NCBI GenBank assembly: GCA_943368345.1 | Contig: CALRKY020000012.1 | Coordinates: forward strand, 1-64,000 | Source of the DNA: JADCGM01 sp943368345 | GTDB lineage: Bacteria > Pseudomonadota > Alphaproteobacteria > Sphingomonadales > Sphingomonadaceae | Reading direction: 5' to 3' | Length of the DNA: 64,000 bases | Shown here: piece after piece, positions 59,573 through 64,000 of the stretch | Layout of the letters: every line of letters starts with the position of its first letter | Position numbering within the stretch: position 1 is the first letter of the stretch | Position numbers and translations under genes: made by a program | The notes under the pieces: generated by a model | What the model was told of the DNA's origin: nothing | The model's database searches: none | The model's input: only the letters and a program-made list of their open reading frames with translations

Positions 59573-59605
59573 GAGGCCCTGGTAAATTCCGGGGCCTTTT
59601 TCTAT
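59573..59605 (+). terminator. Rho-independent terminator after the micro-ORF
   Basis: AGGCCC (59574-59579) and GGGCCT (59592-59597) form a G+C-rich stem with a 12-nt loop and are followed at once by TTTTTCT. It ends the micro-ORF transcript 34 nt past its stop codon. Confidence 0.8.
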
Positions 59606-59641
59606 TCTGTTTCAAATACTTACGATGGTAGCCTGGTTGCA

Positions 59642-60355
59642 CTATCTTAGCATGAGCCCGCCATCAATCGCCAGGCTTTGACCGGTGATATAACTCGCCG
59701 CCGGGCTGGCCAGAAACAGGATGGGGTCCGCAATTTCGGAAGGCTGGCCCCACCGCCGCATTGGAACTGCCCGCATCAATTTCGATTCGCGCGCCGAATC
59801 GATTCGCATCGCAGACGTCATCCGAGTCGCAATGAAGCCCGGCGCAACCAGGTTGACGCGGATACCATCCCCAGACCATTTGTCCGCCAACGCCCGCGTT
59901 AACCCTAGCAGGCCGGTTTTTGACGCCGTGTAGGCCGGCGTTTCCTTCAGTGCGAGAAAGCTCGACAGCGAACCGACGTTGACGATGCTGCCCTTCGACG
60001 CTGCCAATCCGGCGTGGAACCGGGTGCTGAGGTCCATGACGGCGGTGAGATTGATCGCCAGGATCCGGGCAAAACCAGCCGTGGTATATTCATCGCTACC
60101 ACCCGTGCCCGCATTGTTAACCAGCACATCCAGATCACCGACGCTGCCAGCCAGTGTGGCCCGATCATCATCGCTGGCCATATCGGCCCGGTGATAGATC
60201 AGCCCGGACAGGTCATCGTCATAGTCGGTGGCAGCTGCCCGGGTCCCGGTGATGTGGACGCTGGCACCAAGGGCCGAAAAGGCGGTGGCGGTGGCCAGTC
60301 CGATTCCCTGACTGCCGCCGGTTACCAATATCGTCTTTCCTGTTGCCCACGACAT
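59642..60355 (-). CDS. SDR-family oxidoreductase
   Basis: A 237-residue short-chain dehydrogenase with the cofactor motif TGGSQGIG, NNAG, and the catalytic set Ser (VGSLSS), Tyr (AYTASKTG) and Lys. It resembles the FabG-like branch with 3-oxoacyl or sugar-alcohol substrates; the substrate is not identifiable. It is divergent from the VWA gene across 64 bp. Confidence 0.9.
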   Translation of the reverse strand: MSWATGKTILVTGGSQGIGLATATAFSALGASVHITGTRAAATDYDDDLSGLIYHRADMASDDDRATLAGSVGDLDVLVNNAGTGGSDEYTTAGFARILAINLTAVMDLSTRFHAGLAASKGSIVNVGSLSSFLALKETPAYTASKTGLLGLTRALADKWSGDGIRVNLVAPGFIATRMTSAMRIDSARESKLMRAVPMRRWGQPSEIADPILFLASPAASYITGQSLAIDGGLMLR

Positions 60356-60419
60356 GATCCACTCCTCACCCGATGATTTGACAGTGTGATAGCCGAGACA
60401 GCGGCGCTACAAAGCTGTC

Positions 60420-61598
60420 ATGTTTCTCAATTTTCTCGATGAACTGCGCACCGCCCGGATTCCGGCCTCCCTCAAGGAACATCTGACCTTGCTTGAGGCG
60501 ATGAAGGCCGGTGTCATCGATAACCGGGTGGAGGCATTTTATTATCTGGCACGGACCGCCTATGTGAAGGACGAGGGTCTGCTGGACCGGTTCGATCAGG
60601 TGTTCAGCAAGGTCTTCAAGGGATTGGAGACGACCTACGGCACCGAAACCGCCGAAATTCCTGAGGAATGGCTTCGCAAGCTTGCCGAGATGACACTGTC
60701 GCCTGAGGAAATGGCCGAGATCGAGAAGCTTGGATGGGACAAGCTGATGGAAACGCTCAAAAAACGACTCGAGGAGCAGAAGGAGCGGCACGAGGGCGGC
60801 AACAAATGGATCGGCACCGCTGGCAAGTCCCCGTTCGGGGCCTATGGCTCCAATCCTGAAGGAGTCCGGATTGGCCAAAAGGAGGGACGGCAAGGCAGCG
60901 CGGTCAAAGTCTGGGACAAGCGCGAGTTCAAGAATCTCGACTCCGACGTCGAACTCGGAACCCGCAACATCAAGGTCGCCCTCCGTCGGCTGCGCAAATT
61001 TGCCCGCGAAGGCTCCGCTGAAGAGCTGGACCTAGACGCGACCGTCAGCGGGACAGCTCGGAAGGCCTATCTCGATATTGTGATGCGCCCCGAGCGGCAC
61101 AATGCGGTCAAGGTCCTGCTGTTCCTCGACGTCGGTGGGTCAATGGACCCGCACATCAAGCTGTGTGAGGAATTGTTCTCGGCGGCCAAGACTGAGTTCA
61201 AGCATCTGGAATTCTTTTATTTCCACAATTTCGTGTACGAGAGCGTATGGTCGGACAACCGGCGGCGCTGGGGCGAGCGGACGCCGATGCACGACATCCT
61301 GCACAAATTTCCGCACGACTATAAACTGGTGTTCGTCGGCGACGCCTCGATGAGTCCCTATGAGATCAACTATCCCGGCGGGTCGGTGGAGCATTGGAAC
61401 GAGGAATCGGGGGAGACCTGGATGAGGCGGATGACCGATATTTATCACTCGGCTGTCTGGCTGAACCCGATCCCAGAAAAACATTGGGCGCACGGCCAAT
61501 CGATCCAGATGACCAAGGCCCTGATGGAGAACCGGATGTTCCCACTGACGATTGACGGCCTCGACCGAGCCATGCGTGAGCTGACGCGGTCACATTGA
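60420..61598 (+). CDS. VWA-domain protein, CoxE-like
   Basis: A 392-residue protein. An N-terminal helical region (MFLNFLDELRTARIPASLKEHLTLLEAMKAG) is followed by a VWA domain with a MIDAS-like site at LLFLDVGGSMDPH (DxGxS). The tail NPIPEKHWAHGQSIQMTKAL matches the CoxE/MoxR-partner group. MoxR ATPases and VWA proteins work together in assembly of metal enzymes; the MoxR gene at 56084 is a candidate partner. It is joined to the downstream GNAT gene by the overlap TTGA. Confidence 0.88.
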   Translation: MFLNFLDELRTARIPASLKEHLTLLEAMKAGVIDNRVEAFYYLARTAYVKDEGLLDRFDQVFSKVFKGLETTYGTETAEIPEEWLRKLAEMTLSPEEMAEIEKLGWDKLMETLKKRLEEQKERHEGGNKWIGTAGKSPFGAYGSNPEGVRIGQKEGRQGSAVKVWDKREFKNLDSDVELGTRNIKVALRRLRKFAREGSAEELDLDATVSGTARKAYLDIVMRPERHNAVKVLLFLDVGGSMDPHIKLCEELFSAAKTEFKHLEFFYFHNFVYESVWSDNRRRWGERTPMHDILHKFPHDYKLVFVGDASMSPYEINYPGGSVEHWNEESGETWMRRMTDIYHSAVWLNPIPEKHWAHGQSIQMTKALMENRMFPLTIDGLDRAMRELTRSH

Positions 61599-62083
61599 GG
61601 TTACGACTGGCTGTTCCGGCGGATGTTCCGGCCCTGACGGCCGTCGAACTGTCGGCCGGCGAGTTGTTTATCGGGACCCATATGGCTTGGGCGATTGGGC
61701 AATCCACCGACCCGGTCGAACTGCTGGACCGCATCGGCAAAGCGGCGGTTTGGATTGCCGAGGACGGGCGTGGGATTGGCGGCTTTCTGATCACCGGGAC
61801 CATGGACGGCGATTTCTACATCGACGAACTATCGGTTGCGACCTCGCATCAGCGGCGTGGCGTCGGTCGTGCATTGATTGACGCTGTGCTGGCCGATGCA
61901 AAGCGGCAGGGTTTTCGGACTGCCACACTGACCACCGACCGAGACCTGCCGTGGAACGCGCCTTACTATGCCCGACTAGGGTTTCGCGTCCTTACCCCGG
62001 GCGAAACGCCGCCCGAACTGTCGGCACGGCTGGCGTCGCAGCCCAGCCCCGACCGTCGCTGCGCGATGCGGCGCACCCTTTAG
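61595..62083 (+). CDS. GNAT-family N-acetyltransferase
   Basis: A 162-residue GNAT protein. The acetyl-CoA-binding motif A is present as SVATSHQRRGVGRALIDAVLADAK (Q/RxxGxG/A). It starts with TTG at 61595, overlapping the TGA stop of the VWA gene, so it is co-translated. The substrate cannot be predicted. Confidence 0.85.
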   Translation: MRLRLAVPADVPALTAVELSAGELFIGTHMAWAIGQSTDPVELLDRIGKAAVWIAEDGRGIGGFLITGTMDGDFYIDELSVATSHQRRGVGRALIDAVLADAKRQGFRTATLTTDRDLPWNAPYYARLGFRVLTPGETPPELSARLASQPSPDRRCAMRRTL

Positions 62084-62089
62084 CTGCCG

Positions 62090-64000
62090 CTATTTCGCAG
62101 CCGTTTCCTCCGCCTTCAGCCGGGTTGCGGCTTCGCCGACATAGGCCCGGATGTTTTCGATTTCGGCGGGCGTGAAATATTTGGCGAAACCAATCATCCC
62201 GCGACTTGCGAGCTGCCCGTCGTGGACGACGCCCTGCCACAGCGTCTTATCCGTGAGCGCTGCCGAGCGACGAAGGTCAGGCAGAACACCGGACGATGCG
62301 GCAGACGAGCCGTGACACGCCGCGCAGACCCCCTCAAACGCCGCCATGCCAGACGCAATCTGCGCGGTAGTGAATTTTTCGGTCGGTGGATTGGCTGGCG
62401 CGTTGGCAACAGGATCGGCTTTGGGCAAGGTCGCCTTTCCGTCGAGAGAGAATACCAGAACCCGGCCATTGGGCATCGGGCGGGGATTATCGGTGAACGG
62501 GGAGGCCAGGGCATAGGCCCCGCCATATCCGGCCATCACCGCAACATATTGCTTGCCGCCGACCGAATAGCTGACCGGGCCAGCGACAACACCGGTCTGG
62601 GCATCAAAACTCCAGACTTTACCGCCCTTGTCAGCCCGGAACGCTTGAAACTGACCTTTGGCATTGCCCTGGAACACCAGATTGCCCGCTGTCGCCAATG
62701 TGCCGCCATTCCACGGGCCGTCATATTGCTCGCGCCAGACTTCTTTCTGCGCGACCGGATCCCATGCGACCAATTGCCCCTTCAGCAGGGCGCGGATCGC
62801 CTTCTTTTGCGCGCCATCCTTTGGCGGAACGTTGATCAGTCCGTCGATCGCGATATTCCAGCCACCGGGGCGAGGTTTGAACGCCTTGTCGTCGGCATAG
62901 AGGAGCGGCACTTCCTGTGCCGGCAAATAGACCAGACCAGTCTTGGGGCTGAACGACATCGGGTGCCAATTGTGGGCGCCATAGGCCGATGGCACGACGA
63001 AGAAGGCATCCTTGGGATAACGGGCACCCGCCACCTCGATTGGCCGGCCCGTCGTCATATCGACACCGGTTGTCCAGGTCTGCGGAACAAAGCCCTTGGC
63101 CGACACCAGCTTTCCGCTGCTGCGGTCAATGACGTAGAAAAAGCCGTTCTTGGGCGCTTGCATCAAGACCTTGGTTGGCTTGCCCGCAATCGGCAGTGTC
63201 GCAAGGATGATCGGCTGGGTCTGAGTGAAATCCCAAGTCTCTCCCGGCGTTCCCTGATAATGCCAGAGATATTTGCCGGTGTCGGGATTGAGGGCAACGA
63301 CCGAGGACAGGAACAGATTGTCGCCCTTGTCCTCCGAGCGGATTTTGCGGTTCCAAGGGCTGCCGTTGCCAACGCCGATGTAGAGCTGGTCCAGCTCCGG
63401 ATCATAGACGATGGCGTCCCAAACCGTGCCGCCACCACCGTAATCCACATATTTGTCGCCGAACCAGGTATCCCCCGCTTTGGCGGCAATGACGTCGTCA
63501 GATGCTGCCCCATCCTTGACCCCGCGCTTGCCGGGGACGGTGTAGAAACGCCAGGCCTCTTTGCCAGTGGCGGTGTCATAGGCCGCGATATAGCCGCGCA
63601 CGCCATATTCCGCCCCGCCATTGCCGATGAGCACCCTGCCCTTCACCACACGCGGCGCACCGGTAATCGTATAGGGCTTGGATTGATCAACGGTAACGAC
63701 GCTCCAGACCGGTTTGCCGGTCTTGGCATCGATCGCGATCAAGCGGCCATCGAGGGTGCCGAGAAACAATTTGCCATCATAAGCCGCAAGGCCGCGATTG
63801 ACGACATCGCAGCAGGCCTTGAACCCGGTCGGGCCCGGCACTTCCGGATCATAGCTCCACAGCAATTTGCCGGTCGTGGCATCCAGCGCGACGACCTTCG
63901 ACCAGGCCGTTGTCGTGTACATGATGCCGTCAATGATGAGCGGCGTCGCCTCCTGGGCCCGGTTAGTATCCAAATCATGGAACCACGCCAGTTTCAGTTG
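62090..64000 (-). CDS. PQQ-dependent quinohemoprotein alcohol dehydrogenase, N-terminus beyond window
   Basis: The frame stays open to the right edge, so the start lies outside. The eight-bladed propeller is visible, with tryptophan-docking repeats (DATTGKLLWSY, DAKTGKPVWSV) and the adjacent-Cys pair in KACCDVVNRG that contacts PQQ. The C-terminal cytochrome c domain has one haem motif, VCAACHG. This is the one-subunit type II alcohol dehydrogenase layout, a periplasmic enzyme needing Ca2+ and PQQ. No PQQ synthesis genes are in this window. Confidence 0.94.
   Translation of the reverse strand, partial: QLKLAWFHDLDTNRAQEATPLIIDGIMYTTTAWSKVVALDATTGKLLWSYDPEVPGPTGFKACCDVVNRGLAAYDGKLFLGTLDGRLIAIDAKTGKPVWSVVTVDQSKPYTITGAPRVVKGRVLIGNGGAEYGVRGYIAAYDTATGKEAWRFYTVPGKRGVKDGAASDDVIAAKAGDTWFGDKYVDYGGGGTVWDAIVYDPELDQLYIGVGNGSPWNRKIRSEDKGDNLFLSSVVALNPDTGKYLWHYQGTPGETWDFTQTQPIILATLPIAGKPTKVLMQAPKNGFFYVIDRSSGKLVSAKGFVPQTWTTGVDMTTGRPIEVAGARYPKDAFFVVPSAYGAHNWHPMSFSPKTGLVYLPAQEVPLLYADDKAFKPRPGGWNIAIDGLINVPPKDGAQKKAIRALLKGQLVAWDPVAQKEVWREQYDGPWNGGTLATAGNLVFQGNAKGQFQAFRADKGGKVWSFDAQTGVVAGPVSYSVGGKQYVAVMAGYGGAYALASPFTDNPRPMPNGRVLVFSLDGKATLPKADPVANAPANPPTEKFTTAQIASGMAAFEGVCAACHGSSAASSGVLPDLRRSAALTDKTLWQGVVHDGQLASRGMIGFAKYFTPAEIENIRAYVGEAATRLKAEETAAK

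Overview
This 64 kb window is chromosomal DNA of high GC content, dense with genes, from an alphaproteobacterium. Sphingomonadales is the most likely order. The evidence is gene order and protein style: a conserved era-recO-parC run, the yqeY-dnaG-rpoD macromolecular-synthesis cluster divergent from carA, a spinster-type MFS carrier, an intracellular PHB depolymerase next to 3-hydroxybutyrate dehydrogenase, CtrA-like sites (TTAA-N7-CTAA) and a tRNA-Ala with G3-U70. The order assignment is inference; no rRNA is present. Both edges cut genes: era on the left lacks its first codons, and a PQQ alcohol dehydrogenase on the right lacks its N-terminus.

Layout. 1-4.6 kb: era, a vapBC toxin-antitoxin module in reverse orientation, recO and parC. 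4.6-9.6 kb: a lipoprotein esterase, two MFS carriers, a DoxX protein, a YhhN protein and a 274-bp terminal-inverted-repeat element. 9.5-17 kb: polyprenyl synthase, chorismate mutase, tRNA-Ala, Nudix, ManA, an acyl-CoA carboxyltransferase, a BrnA-like protein, an ABC-F ATPase and a GFA protein. 17-22.7 kb: an MsbA-like exporter, the divergent bdhA/phaZ pair for PHB use, a PPOX flavoprotein and a lipoprotein. 22.7-29 kb: repeat-rich spacer, an AT-rich membrane-protein gene coupled to nrdB, nrdB, nrdA, a NrdR-type box pair and fumarase. 29-38 kb: acyltransferase, serine hydrolase, MBL hydrolase, VOC protein, UvrB, Tet-like MFS, GreB and an EF-hand protein with D/R heptads. 37.9-43.9 kb: PPK2, AspRS, RNase D, Ppx and GreA. 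44-49.6 kb: the carAB region with an RraB-like gene and an inserted toxin-antitoxin module. 49.7-54 kb: yqeY-dnaG-rpoD. 54-64 kb: SPFH/RHH pair, MoxR, CHASE2-EAL, a Trp-rich micro-ORF, SDR, VWA, GNAT and the PQQ dehydrogenase.

Most of the window is ordinary core genome. The most striking accessory feature is at 47.1-48.0 kb. A FitAB/VapBC-type module sits inside the car operon between two copies of the carB 5' end. One copy is a dead 34-codon stub still TAATG-coupled to the RraB-like gene, and the other is the working start of carB. A second toxin-antitoxin module interrupts era-recO in the same way, with a perfect 10-bp inverted repeat at its promoter. Other items worth a second look are a 24-residue Trp-rich micro-ORF with its own CtrA-like boxes, leader hairpin and terminator; the 274-bp element whose ends supply the stop codons of both flanking genes; and the AT-rich membrane protein attached to nrdB.
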